Assembly: GCF_018282095.1 (NCBI RefSeq)
Contig: NZ_CP074126.1
Location: forward strand, 2,924,501 to 2,988,500
DNA length: 64,000 nucleotides
Origin: Pseudovibrio brasiliensis
Lineage (GTDB): Bacteria > Pseudomonadota > Alphaproteobacteria > Rhizobiales > Stappiaceae
Direction: 5' to 3'
The translations under genes and the position numbers were made by a program. Positions 18,455 through 26,867 of the stretch are shown here, piece by piece; the first letter of the stretch is position 1; each line of letters opens with the position of its first letter. The notes below the pieces were generated by a model, which saw nothing but the letters and a program-made list of their open reading frames with translations, did no database searches and had not been told where the DNA came from.

Positions 18455-19258
18455 CTAAGCAAGTTCTTCAGGCAGAAGCTCGTCGTCTTCTCCACCTTTG
18501 GCTTTTTTACTGCCAGAGCTGAACTGCTTGAAGAGCAGGAAGCCAACACCACCAATCAACAGCAGCAACACAACACCAACGCCGCCAAGGATCTGCCAGA
18601 AGACACCGGCGTCATCACGGGCAATGCGCAGTCCAGGAAGCACAGCTTCATATTCTTCCGCTGTACGTTTGCTTACAGGTGCGAGCTCACGAGCCGGAAC
18701 CAGTGCAACAGATACATTGGCATACTCAACGCCCTCAATCGCATTGCTGACCAGACGCTTGATCTGCGGGATCAGAAATTCGATATCAAATTCAGGACGA
18801 TGCTTGATGAAGATCGCAGCAGAAGACGGCTTCACCTCTTCACCCAGATCTGCCTTTTCCGGCAAAACGATGTGAACGCGTGCAGAAACGATACCGTCAA
18901 TCTCGGTAATAGTCTCAGAAACTTCCTCACTCAGCGCATAGATAAAGCGAATGCGCTCCTCAAATGGGGAGGAAATGATGCCAGACTTCTGGAAGACCTG
19001 ACCCAGCGTATCACGCGCACGTTTTGGCAGCCCGTTTGCATTCAGGATTGTGACCGCACGCTGAATATCGTCGTCATCCACCTGCAGGGTCACGAGCCCG
19101 TCACCCAGACCAACTTTCTGAGCAGACACACCATTTTCCAAAAGCAGGCTCAGCATGGTGTTTGCTTCCTGTTCGGACAGGTTGGTGTACAGATCCGTGT
19201 TGCAGGCGGCCAAACCGATCACCATACCTACAATTGTAATAAAACGCCGAATATTCAT
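18455..19258 (-). CDS. sctJ: T3SS inner-membrane ring lipoprotein SctJ
   Basis: Inner ring lipoprotein of the YscJ/PrgK/EscJ family, 267 residues. A lipobox VIGLAAC puts the lipidated Cys at residue 19. The ring-building domain has the conserved NLSEQEANTMLSLLLENGV, the linker LGQVFQKSGIISSPFEERIR and the second domain VSARVHIVLPEKADLGE. One C-terminal membrane segment (about 225-250, GVGVVLLLLIGGVGFLLFKQ) precedes a charged tail. It assembles with SctD to form the base. It lies 38 bases after sctI. Confidence 0.97.
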   Translation of the reverse strand: MNIRRFITIVGMVIGLAACNTDLYTNLSEQEANTMLSLLLENGVSAQKVGLGDGLVTLQVDDDDIQRAVTILNANGLPKRARDTLGQVFQKSGIISSPFEERIRFIYALSEEVSETITEIDGIVSARVHIVLPEKADLGEEVKPSSAAIFIKHRPEFDIEFLIPQIKRLVSNAIEGVEYANVSVALVPARELAPVSKRTAEEYEAVLPGLRIARDDAGVFWQILGGVGVVLLLLIGGVGFLLFKQFSSGSKKAKGGEDDELLPEELA

Positions 19259-19296
19259 TTAGACTTTCACTATACCTATTGAATGCGCAGTCTTAA

Positions 19297-19785
19297 TCAA
19301 CGCATCAAAGCGTCCATACCTTGCGTGGTTTTGCCCGCAATCTTCGAGCTCACATCAACCAGCAAAGAATAGTTCGCCACTTCAATCTGCATGTTGATCA
19401 GCTTGTCGAACTGGCTGAGCTGCCCACCTTCAGAAATCGCATTGATGCTGTCGCTGGTCTCAGCAAAAACACCCCTCACCTTGGCAAGGCCATCAATGAG
19501 GAAGTTGCTGTCCGTTGGATTGACGGAAGCAACCTGTGTCGGCGCCTGAACTGCAGCCACATTTTGCGCTGCGTTCACCTGATCCACACCACCAATGACC
19601 ACATTGCCATTGACGATCTGGCCGGAAACCGGCGCTTGCACACCACCAGCAGCGCTCAGCGCTGTCTGAAACTGATCTTCAAGACCCGTCACGTCGCCTG
19701 TTGCTGCGGCGCCAGTCGATCCTGCTCCACCCTGCAGCGCCTGCTGCAGCTGAGAGGTGAGTGAACTGTCCAAAAATGTTGTCAT
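19297..19785 (-). CDS. sctI: T3SS inner rod protein SctI
   Basis: A 162-residue protein with the inner-rod C-terminus (VANYSLLVDVSSKIAGKTTQ, ending GMDALMR), shared by YscI, EscI and HrpB-type rods. The N-terminal two thirds is Gln/Ala/Gly-rich and probably flexible. SctI anchors the needle to the export gate and is an early substrate. A TGAGGAG ribosome site precedes the ATG. Its position just before sctJ is the same as in Yersinia. Confidence 0.85.
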   Translation of the reverse strand: MTTFLDSSLTSQLQQALQGGAGSTGAAATGDVTGLEDQFQTALSAAGGVQAPVSGQIVNGNVVIGGVDQVNAAQNVAAVQAPTQVASVNPTDSNFLIDGLAKVRGVFAETSDSINAISEGGQLSQFDKLINMQIEVANYSLLVDVSSKIAGKTTQGMDALMR

Positions 19786-19836
19786 GAATGCTCCTCACTG
19801 TTTGCTGAAACTCGTTTCGCCTGAGGTCAACGCTGA

Positions 19837-20241
19837 CTAGCGGACCATCATCGCACTGACAGGATTGGCAAGCTCATCCCTGGAGGAAAGTGCCTGAGCC
19901 GCGATCTCCGCACACGGCGTGCCCGCAGCCATCTCGCAAACTTCACTCAGGATCTCACAGGCCGTATCAATCTCGCCCTTACGCAACAGCGCAAGACCGC
20001 GATACGTCTGGATCGTGTCAGTTGGCGGCGCATTTTCAAGGCAAGCAAGCGCCTCATCAACATTGCCACGCGTCATCGCAGCAAGGCTACGCCCCAAGGG
20101 ACCAGCCTCCTGATCAGGGCGCATCACCTGAAACGCCTTGAAGATGGAGTCAGCATGCTCGGCAAGACCATAGGAGACAGCGATAAAGCCCAGCTCTGCC
20201 AGCATCTTGACGGTTTCACTATCAAAATCTTCTGCGTTCAT
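19837..20241 (-). CDS. sctG: TPR-like needle co-chaperone, SctG (YscG/HrpB1-like)
   Basis: A 134-residue all-helical protein with TPR-like repeats (AALTRGNVDEA-type pairs and ALLRKGEIDTACEILSEVCE), resembling YscG and the HrpB1/HrpK family. In Yersinia YscG binds the needle subunit together with YscE; a YscE-like protein and the needle are encoded at 39.4-40.0 kb. The ATG at 20241 (MNAEDFD) follows AGGGTGGA and is preferred to an in-frame start 39 bases upstream. The order sctG-sctI-sctJ-sctK-sctL mirrors the Yersinia virC operon. Confidence 0.72.
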   Translation of the reverse strand: MNAEDFDSETVKMLAELGFIAVSYGLAEHADSIFKAFQVMRPDQEAGPLGRSLAAMTRGNVDEALACLENAPPTDTIQTYRGLALLRKGEIDTACEILSEVCEMAAGTPCAEIAAQALSSRDELANPVSAMMVR

Positions 20242-20344
20242 TCCACCCTCATTCCAAAGCCTGCATGCGACTTGCTCCAATCATTAAGCAAGCCGCATAC
20301 GAATTCTTGTTCTCAGTCGATCAAGCAGGTCTCCCTACTCAAAC

Positions 20345-21499
20345 CTAACGATTACTACCGAGAGAGGCATCCCGCCTCGGCGGAACTGGTGGAATGTCAC
20401 CAAGTGCTGGCTTTGGCATTAAAGCCGGCTTTCCATCCCTCGAAACGTTCCCATAAATCGGCTGATCATCACCAAGAAGCACATCAGGATAATCGCCGCT
20501 GTTCTCTACAGCACTCTCTATCTCTGAATTTGCGTAGAGAGGCTCATTGTTCACAGTGCCAGCGGCCTCCAATCTCCCGTAGGTTGGATCAAGCAGGAAG
20601 CTTCCGGGCTCAGACAACTGTCCAGTGTCATGGTTCAATGTGTTGTAAGGATTCTCATTCTCAATGACCTGCCGATCAATATCAGCGAGTACACGCGCAG
20701 ATTCCTGTTTCTGATTTGCTTCTGCAGCACGTTGCTGATTTGGCGTATAATGGCGAAGGATCGGCGCACCTTCCTTGTCACCACCACCTTTATTGACCGC
20801 AGCGTATAGCTGATCTCCGAGTACCGGCTTGTTCTGCTCACCTTCAAAACGAACAGTCGCATACTCCTCGTCTCCCGGTGCACCTTCCGCGCCAAGCAAG
20901 CTGTATCGATCTCCCGACACATCTGAGTATGCAGAGCCATAAATCGAGTTCGGCAGAACCACTGCCCCGTCCCTATCAATGAAGCGGCCGCCAGTTGGGT
21001 TGATAGACACCTCGTCATAGACAGCATCAGACAAAGCCTCATTTACCAGTGCTTTGATCGTGGTGCTAAGTTCCTTCAGAGCACCAAAACGCACGTCATT
21101 AGCCTGGTAGTTGGGATTGTTTTGAACACGTTCAAACGCGGCAGCAAGAACTTCACCAGTCTTTGCTTGATGGTTTTGAACTCCACCCAATTGCAATCCA
21201 GCCGAAATTTCATTCTTCGCCAGCTGGGTAAACACATGCCAGTTATTCAGCTTCTTATCGTGAGTTTGCAACGCATTGCCAAACAGCTTACCTCCAGTCA
21301 GCTTCGCAACAGATGCTTTGGAAACCTTGCTGTTTCCATCCTTCGTATCTGCCTGATAAATCGTTTCGCCACCCTCAGCCCTTTGGCTTCCGATACGAAC
21401 CTGTGCATTATCTTTGACAAACTCTTTGTTGGCTGGATGATCGATCTGCTCCAGAACAGCTGACAAGTGATCTGTGCTGGAAAAGCTAACTCCGGTCAT
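20345..21499 (-). CDS. Candidate T3SS effector with repeated EPIYA-like tyrosine motifs
   Basis: A 384-residue protein of two parts. Residues 30-155 share a domain with the protein at 22510-23679 (GETIYQAD, NNWHVFTQLAKNE, VRFGALKELSTTIKAL). Residues 155-384 look disordered and hold a series of tyrosines in similar settings: AVYDEV (Y161), NSIYGSA (Y187), DEEYATV (Y213), DQLYAAV (Y232), NPYNTL (Y285), DPTYGRL (Y307), EPLYANS (Y322) and QPIYGNV (Y349). They resemble EPIYA-type sites of CagA, Tir, Tarp and Bartonella Bep proteins, which host kinases phosphorylate to recruit SH2 proteins. PPVPPRR near the end fits an SH3 ligand. GGAGG precedes the ATG. Effector status is inferred. Confidence 0.6.
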   Translation of the reverse strand: MTGVSFSSTDHLSAVLEQIDHPANKEFVKDNAQVRIGSQRAEGGETIYQADTKDGNSKVSKASVAKLTGGKLFGNALQTHDKKLNNWHVFTQLAKNEISAGLQLGGVQNHQAKTGEVLAAAFERVQNNPNYQANDVRFGALKELSTTIKALVNEALSDAVYDEVSINPTGGRFIDRDGAVVLPNSIYGSAYSDVSGDRYSLLGAEGAPGDEEYATVRFEGEQNKPVLGDQLYAAVNKGGGDKEGAPILRHYTPNQQRAAEANQKQESARVLADIDRQVIENENPYNTLNHDTGQLSEPGSFLLDPTYGRLEAAGTVNNEPLYANSEIESAVENSGDYPDVLLGDDQPIYGNVSRDGKPALMPKPALGDIPPVPPRRDASLGSNR

Positions 21500-21693
21500 G
21501 ATGGCCTCCGTATTCCTTTAGCCTCAAACGGCTAGTGATTTGATATCTCTTGAGTTTAGAATGCACGCTAAAGGCGATGAGGTGAGTGCCGTTGGTTACA
21601 GGCAGAGGAAATTCTTTAAAAAAAAAGCGACAAAACACGAACTGGTTATTCGTCGTGATCTCAATGACTTAAGGTCAGGTATCAAACAGCATA

Positions 21694-21720
21694 AAGGCCA
21701 GTCCTTTCAGAACCGGCCTT
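21694..21720 (-). terminator. Hairpin after the unknown gene at 21750
   Basis: On the minus strand AAGGCCGGTTC pairs with GGACTGGCCTT (eleven pairs with two G-T wobbles) around a TGAAA loop, followed by TTA. It lies downstream of the 21750-22484 gene and before the EPIYA-like gene. It may end or weaken transcription between them. Confidence 0.5.
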
Positions 21721-21749
21721 GCTGACACAACATGATTTCCGCTCAAGAT

Positions 21750-22484
21750 CTAAGCAACCGCCATCTGACGGGCAATCGCCCTCATTTCCAACTCATCCCA
21801 GGCACTCATCAGCTCTTTAAAACTACGGATCTGATCATTTGACGCTGAGATACTTGCTCGATCTGAGGACCCAAACGCCTTGAGCATGATTTCTGCCAGA
21901 ACCTCTTCTGCAGTCTCGTCCTGAACACAACCACTGGTCCTGGCCAGATAAATGAGTCCCAACTCAATCTTCTCTTCTGCAACATCAAACATCTTCGTAG
22001 CTATAGAGAAGACCGGCGCAGGTGGTAACACATCTTTGACGATGCCATTGATGCGCGTCAGTTCACCAAAACTCAAAGGCACGTCTGATGGTTCTCCTTC
22101 ACCAAACAGCTCTTTGAGGATCAACTCCCTGTACTCCACAACATCACAGTCATGGGCCTTGATCTGGTTTTCAATCAACACCACAAAATCGAACCAACTG
22201 CCCGCATCTTCAAGATCAAGCTTTTGCTGCTTAAGCGCTTCAATTTTGCGGGTCACAAATGAGCCTTTAAACCCAAGCTTCCAAAGCGGAGTAAACCAGC
22301 TGAAAGCCCGAGGTTTCACCAGCTTGGTTTGAAAGACAAGCTCATCCTCACTTCGGGCACGTGCCTTCTTCAGCGGCGGGATAAGTAGATCGGACTTCTT
22401 GATTTTCAGATTCAATTCACTGCTGAGAAGTCCACTCAGCAGGTCGTCCAGTGTTGGCCTTGATGGAAGAACAAGGTCAATCAT
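21750..22484 (-). CDS. Unknown protein of the effector module
   Basis: Not recognised. A 244-residue, mostly helical soluble protein without signal peptide or membrane segment. The N-terminus is Leu- and Lys-rich (LTLDDLLSGLLSSEL-type and LKIKKSDLLIPPLKKARARS), followed by alternating charged helices. It lies between two proteins that share an N-terminal domain and downstream of a chaperone gene, starting 25 bases after its upstream neighbour ends. A secreted effector or an accessory cytoplasmic factor are both possible. No catalytic motif is visible. Confidence 0.5.
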   Translation of the reverse strand: MIDLVLPSRPTLDDLLSGLLSSELNLKIKKSDLLIPPLKKARARSEDELVFQTKLVKPRAFSWFTPLWKLGFKGSFVTRKIEALKQQKLDLEDAGSWFDFVVLIENQIKAHDCDVVEYRELILKELFGEGEPSDVPLSFGELTRINGIVKDVLPPAPVFSIATKMFDVAEEKIELGLIYLARTSGCVQDETAEEVLAEIMLKAFGSSDRASISASNDQIRSFKELMSAWDELEMRAIARQMAVA

Positions 22485-22509
22485 AAAGCATCATTCCAGT
22501 TGTTTTTTG

Positions 22510-23679
22510 TTATTGATTTGGTGCGGTTTGTGAGCTGCTCACAGTGCGAACCGCATGCGCATTTTTGCTTTGATACGCCCGGTCAAAAGCGTGCACTTTC
22601 ACCCGGCGCTCAGCACGTTTTTCTTCCTCACTCCGGCGCTCAAGAGCATCCTCTTCAGCACCAGCAAACGGATCCTCAACCTGAACTTCCATCCCACCTT
22701 CGCTTGCAGGATCACTCTCCTCTCCAAGTGGAGTGATCTTGGCAGCTTTGGTTTTCAGCTTGTCGCGGCTGTAGGCTTTGTCCCGCACCGCCTCATCCTC
22801 ATCAGGACCACCAGTCTCGACCTCCCCTTTCTCATCAAGAAGGTCACGGGATTGCTGAAGGGAGAGTTCAGATGCAGCAGCTTCATTCATGCTGTTAAAG
22901 ACAGCCTCATAAGTCGGCTGCTCCTCATGCGGCATCTCTGGTTGAGAGCCATCCATCGGATGAACCTCATCACCATGGCCGTGATCATCAGTTGGCTGCA
23001 CTGTGTCGTCCAGCGAAGGACGTGTATCTAGATAATCATCCAGATCCCGCTTGCCCACGCCGGCATACGTAAAGCGGAAATTGTCATCGCTGACATAACG
23101 CATCTGGTCCCCGGCAAGCTGAAAACCGAGAGACGACATCAGCAACGCACTGGAAACCCCAACGGTTGCCTTTGGCTCCTCTTTGATTGAAGGCGGCAAG
23201 GACACCGCAGAGCTCTGGCTCTTGAGATAAGAACTCAGGTTCCTCAAAGAAGAGAATTTCAAACCTCTTGGATCGCTCTTTTCTTCTTCATAGACAAACT
23301 GAGAAATATAGCTGATGGCCTCTTCAAAACGATCCTGCCGCTGCTCGCGCGCATGCTCATAAAGGCTCTGCGCCGCTTCATTCCGGAGCAGCTGATAGAA
23401 CACATTCCAGTTGGAAACCTTCTGCTCAGGCCTTTCAGCTTTGTTCTGCAAAAAGCGAGTGTGCCGCGTCACCGCGCGGCAAAGGCCAAGCACCTTTTCG
23501 CTCAAGCCATCTTTATTGTCCTGAGACACAGTCGCCTTGTAGAGCACCTCACCATTCTTGCTGGCGCTCTTGGTCAGGCTCACCCGCGCATCCGGAACCG
23601 ATTTGCCCGAAATCGCAGCTTCAAGACGCGCAATAACGTTGGTGTAACGATCATTTTGAGAAAAGAGAATTTCTGTCAT
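22510..23679 (-). CDS. Candidate T3SS effector, N-terminal paralogue of the EPIYA-like protein
   Basis: A 389-residue protein. Residues 40-155 match the N-terminal domain of the 20345-21499 protein: GEVLYKAT, SNWNVFYQLLRNE and LKFSSLRNLSSYLKS align with GETIYQAD, NNWHVFTQLAKNE and VRFGALKELSTTIKA. The C-terminal half is acidic and low in complexity, with one EPIYA-like site (EEQPTYEAVF, Y257) and a basic region near the end (ERRSEEEKRAERRVKVHAFD). No signal peptide. It follows a class I chaperone gene by 113 bases. The shared domain may be a secretion or chaperone-binding module or a common host-targeting fold. Confidence 0.55.
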   Translation of the reverse strand: MTEILFSQNDRYTNVIARLEAAISGKSVPDARVSLTKSASKNGEVLYKATVSQDNKDGLSEKVLGLCRAVTRHTRFLQNKAERPEQKVSNWNVFYQLLRNEAAQSLYEHAREQRQDRFEEAISYISQFVYEEEKSDPRGLKFSSLRNLSSYLKSQSSAVSLPPSIKEEPKATVGVSSALLMSSLGFQLAGDQMRYVSDDNFRFTYAGVGKRDLDDYLDTRPSLDDTVQPTDDHGHGDEVHPMDGSQPEMPHEEQPTYEAVFNSMNEAAASELSLQQSRDLLDEKGEVETGGPDEDEAVRDKAYSRDKLKTKAAKITPLGEESDPASEGGMEVQVEDPFAGAEEDALERRSEEEKRAERRVKVHAFDRAYQSKNAHAVRTVSSSQTAPNQ

Positions 23680-23792
23680 GGTGGCCCGCCCGGTACAGAC
23701 AATCGCCTCTGACCCTCCTCGGCATCAGATGACTGGCGTTGCCTTATGTTTTGAAAAGGAAATTGCGGCCCGATGGGGATGGGCCGACGTGC

Positions 23793-24251
23793 TTAAAGGC
23801 TGATCAGTGTTGCAGGTTCAAATGTGTCCTGCGTCAGATCATCGGATGAGGCTTCAGCCTGAGCACCCATTTCACGCACGATCTTCAGCCAACCGGCAGA
23901 AACATCAGCAAATGCCAGCACAAACTTGGCCAGCTTATCAGCGTCCCAGGCCACAGCGCGCAGATCGTTGTGCATCACGAGAGCATCATTTTCGATGAGA
24001 ACCAGACGCATCCCACCGGACTGAAAGCTTTGAGTGTTGTAGACGAGAACAAGCTCAAGAATACGGTCTCGTTGAACCGGTGTCAGCTCGCACAGACAGG
24101 CGGAAACGCAGATGCGATCACTGTCCGGAACGAGTTTGAATTTCAGAGAAAAAGCATCCAGGTCAACAATACGAATAGATTGATCCTGTTCATCTTCTTT
24201 TGGCTCAACACCTAATATCTGACATGCATCATTGAGCAATTTCTCGAGCAT
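23793..24251 (-). CDS. CesT-like type III secretion chaperone of the effector module
   Basis: A 152-residue acidic protein opening MLEKLLNDACQILGVEPKED, with a strand-rich middle (IRIVDLDAFSLKFKLVPDSD, ICVSACLCEL) and a C-terminal helix (DKLAKFVLAFADVSAGWLKI), the layout of class I T3SS chaperones. The ATG at 24251 follows GGAG at seven bases; an upstream in-frame ATG at 24284 has no ribosome site. It heads the effector module and probably serves one or both paralogous effectors. Confidence 0.7.
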   Translation of the reverse strand: MLEKLLNDACQILGVEPKEDEQDQSIRIVDLDAFSLKFKLVPDSDRICVSACLCELTPVQRDRILELVLVYNTQSFQSGGMRLVLIENDALVMHNDLRAVAWDADKLAKFVLAFADVSAGWLKIVREMGAQAEASSDDLTQDTFEPATLISL

Positions 24252-24313
24252 GATGGGACTCCGCTTCCTTACTTTCTTAGCCATGACATTGCCAGAAAGC
24301 GGAGCAACCTAAA

Positions 24314-24391
24314 GTGTCAAACGATACAGTTTGAATAAGATACAATCGCAATTAGCATTTATTTTTCCGCCGGTTATGTAAGCACTTACAA
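24314..24391. promoter_or_regulatory. Candidate regulatory sites before the effector operon
   Basis: Two elements lie upstream of the chaperone gene. GTGTCAAACGATACAG at 24314-24329 resembles the 16-mers at 5053 and 21,679 and begins 62 bases before the start codon. ATGTA-AGCACT-TACAA at 24376-24391 is a near-perfect dyad with the same half-sites and six-base spacer as TTGTA-ATTGTG-TACAA upstream of the Crp/Fnr-type gene. Function is inferred from position and recurrence only. Confidence 0.4.
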
Positions 24392-24431
24392 GCCGCACAA
24401 AATGAATTTCCCTCACCGGTCTACAACTTAA

Positions 24432-24470
24432 AACAGAAATCCCCCAGAACGCGAAAGCACTCCGGGGGAT
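24432..24470 (-). terminator. Terminator after the secretin gene
   Basis: On the minus strand ATCCCCCGGA pairs with TCTGGGGGAT (one wobble), then TTCTGTTTT. It lies 24 bases after the secretin stop codon and would separate it from the effector operon downstream. Confidence 0.65.
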
Positions 24471-24493
24471 AGGTATTGCAGCTGTCGCTAACC

Positions 24494-26767
24494 TTAGAAA
24501 GTTGAAAGCTCGCGGCGCAGTTTCTGCGTAATGTTTTGCAGCTCAGACTGCTTGCGAACAACACGCGGTGTGATCATCACCAGCAGTTCCGTCCGCCGTG
24601 TGTCGTTTGTGGTGTTCTCTTTGAACAACTCACCAAACACAGGGATCTTGCGCAGGATCGGCACACCGGACTCACCATTCTCTTTACGTTCCTGAATGAG
24701 GCCACCCAGCAAAATGGTACGGCCAGATTCAACAACGATGTCCGAGTTGATGGTACGTGTAGCAATCGTTGGTGTCAGTGAACCTTCTTCAGTCTTGTTC
24801 TGTACCACGTTACTCACCTCCTGCTGGATCTGCAGCAGCACGGAGTTGTTGGAGCGAATGTTCGGCTCAACCTGCAAAACAATACCAGTGTCTTTCACGT
24901 CCACTTCATTGGTCACAGTCACATTGCCATCATTACTGGAAGACTGACTGCGGGACGCAAACGGCACCTGATCACCAATCACAAGACGCGCTTTACGACC
25001 ATCCAGAACGGTCAAGTAAGGAGAAGAAATCACCTTAACCTTCGTGATGTTCTGCAGTGCCTTCAACACCACATCAACACCAACAGTATTCAGAGAAAGT
25101 GCACCACCAGCCGCTTTGGTTGGACGGGACGCACCATCAGCCACAGCACCAATGCCACCTGAAAAGTTGCCCTTGGCCAGATACCACTGCACACCGTAGG
25201 ACAGGTTATCATTGATGTTCACTTCCGCAATGGTCGCTTCAATCACCACCTGAGAAAGCGGCAGATCAAGTGCCTGCACCACATCCCGGATGTGCTTGAA
25301 CTCTTTATAGGTAGAGTTCACCAGCAATGCATTGTTACGGCTGTCGGCCACAATGCCAACTTTACTGCCCACCGCAACACGATTGCTAGGAGCATCAGTC
25401 AAACCATCAAACAGCTTGTTAGCATTGCTGAAGCGGTTATTGATGGAATCCTCAACTGGCCCGGCAGACTCACCATTTGCAGAAACCGGGAACTTGCGTG
25501 CAGAAGAACCATTCCCACGAGAAGCCTGCTGACGCTGCTCAACTGGCGGCGCAGCAACACCACTACCACCCTCACCTTCAAGGATCTGCGTCAGCTGTGT
25601 CGCGATCTCGTTCGCAGGCAGGTACTTCAGAGTGATGATACGAACCTTCGGAGTATCCAGCAGGTTATAGTCTACCTCTTTCGTAATCCGGCGTACGCGC
25701 TGCAACATTTCACGGCTTTGCACCGCGACTAACAATGACTGCTGCGTTTCCAGCGGAATGATCGTCAGCGGTGAGGTCAGCTGATTGGGATAAAGCTGCT
25801 GGAACAGAGTAGTAATCTGTTTCGCCACCTGGCTCGCAGAGCTCTGCTGCAAACGCAAAACAGAAACAATCGTCTTGTCATTGTCGCGATTATAAAGGCT
25901 GTTCACCAGCTCCTCTGCCGCCCCAATATCTTCAGGACGTGCGCGAATAGCGATCTTGTTGGAACCTTCCACCGCAACAGCAGAAGCACCAGCTGGCAGA
26001 ATAGCTTGCAAAACCTTCGCCGCATCATCAGAGGATGCAGAACGGACTGGCAGAATGCGCAGCTTCAGATCACCAGCAGAACCAACACCGGAAAACTGCT
26101 CAATCGCCTGAATGGTCTCAGGTCGGCCAATATGGAAGATCTGGTCAATCAGCTTCAGGATGTAACCATTACGCCCAAGCAGAACACGCACCAAAGACAA
26201 CATCTGATCTTTGGCGATAGGATTTTCTGTCTGGAAAGTAACCGTGCCTTCCAGAGGCTCATCAATCACATAGTTGACCTGAAGAATGCCACCCAGCGTC
26301 TGCTGAATGAAATACTCCAGCGATTCACCGCGGAAGTTCAGTCGCACCACATCAGAGGTTGCCTTGGCATCACTTGATTGAGCAACACGGATTTCCTGAC
26401 GGTTGGCACTATTAAGACGAGCATCAGCCAGCAGAACCTTGGCTTCTTCATCATTGAAGAAGAACGCTGTTCCCGGCCTGCCCTGCGCCGCATTTTCACT
26501 GTTCACCCAACGGGTGTTGATCGAACGACCCAGAGTACCACGTGAGTGAGATGCCAGTCGCGGTTGGCCTGAAAGGGCAAGATGAACATCACGCTGGTTC
26601 TCTTCTGAAAAGAAATATTGCAGCTGTTCTGTAAGCCCCGCTGGCGGAGCTGTGTCTTCCCATTCCTGATCAGCCGGCTGGGTCGTTGTACAGCCCAGCA
26701 GGATCACGGCAATTGAAAATACGCCTGCTGTCTTGCGCAGCATTGAACTTAGTTTAGCACCAATCAT
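24494..26767 (-). CDS. GspD-like outer-membrane secretin, probable T3SS secretin (SctC role)
   Basis: A 757-residue outer-membrane secretin. The N-terminus has a lipobox (VILLGC, Cys26). N-domains follow (VVRLNFRGESLEYFIQQTLG; GNKIAIRARP-type repeats), then the secretin core: VVIEATIAEVNINDNLSYGV, VISSPYLTVLDGRKARLVIG, VPFASRSQ, SGRTILLGGLIQE, ending VPILRKIPVFGELF and RTELLVMITPRVV. These features are closer to type II GspD than to YscC or InvG. No other type II genes are near, and no other secretin occurs in the T3SS cluster, so it most likely serves as the T3SS outer ring. The lipid anchor could replace a pilotin. The family is certain; the role is inferred. Confidence 0.85.
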   Translation of the reverse strand: MIGAKLSSMLRKTAGVFSIAVILLGCTTTQPADQEWEDTAPPAGLTEQLQYFFSEENQRDVHLALSGQPRLASHSRGTLGRSINTRWVNSENAAQGRPGTAFFFNDEEAKVLLADARLNSANRQEIRVAQSSDAKATSDVVRLNFRGESLEYFIQQTLGGILQVNYVIDEPLEGTVTFQTENPIAKDQMLSLVRVLLGRNGYILKLIDQIFHIGRPETIQAIEQFSGVGSAGDLKLRILPVRSASSDDAAKVLQAILPAGASAVAVEGSNKIAIRARPEDIGAAEELVNSLYNRDNDKTIVSVLRLQQSSASQVAKQITTLFQQLYPNQLTSPLTIIPLETQQSLLVAVQSREMLQRVRRITKEVDYNLLDTPKVRIITLKYLPANEIATQLTQILEGEGGSGVAAPPVEQRQQASRGNGSSARKFPVSANGESAGPVEDSINNRFSNANKLFDGLTDAPSNRVAVGSKVGIVADSRNNALLVNSTYKEFKHIRDVVQALDLPLSQVVIEATIAEVNINDNLSYGVQWYLAKGNFSGGIGAVADGASRPTKAAGGALSLNTVGVDVVLKALQNITKVKVISSPYLTVLDGRKARLVIGDQVPFASRSQSSSNDGNVTVTNEVDVKDTGIVLQVEPNIRSNNSVLLQIQQEVSNVVQNKTEEGSLTPTIATRTINSDIVVESGRTILLGGLIQERKENGESGVPILRKIPVFGELFKENTTNDTRRTELLVMITPRVVRKQSELQNITQKLRRELSTF

Positions 26768-26804
26768 TTCAAACCTATGCGTTCAGCACAAGCGCCCAAC
26801 ACGA

Positions 26805-26830
26805 GCCCCGGGGCTAAACGAACCCGGGGC
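26805..26830. other. Hairpin between the coiled-coil gene and the secretin
   Basis: GCCCCGGG (26805-26812) and CCCGGGGC (26823-26830) form an eight-base GC-only stem with a ten-base loop, 38 bases upstream of the secretin start. There is no T run, so it is more likely an mRNA processing or stability element than a terminator. Confidence 0.4.
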
Positions 26831-26867
26831 AATCGCACATGTGCTGCCCGAACTTTTCTCGATTAAG

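Noticed and set aside
24494-26767. A type II secretion system, suggested by the GspD-like secretin.
   Set aside because: No gspE, gspF, pseudopilin or other type II gene occurs nearby, and the gene is embedded among T3SS genes.
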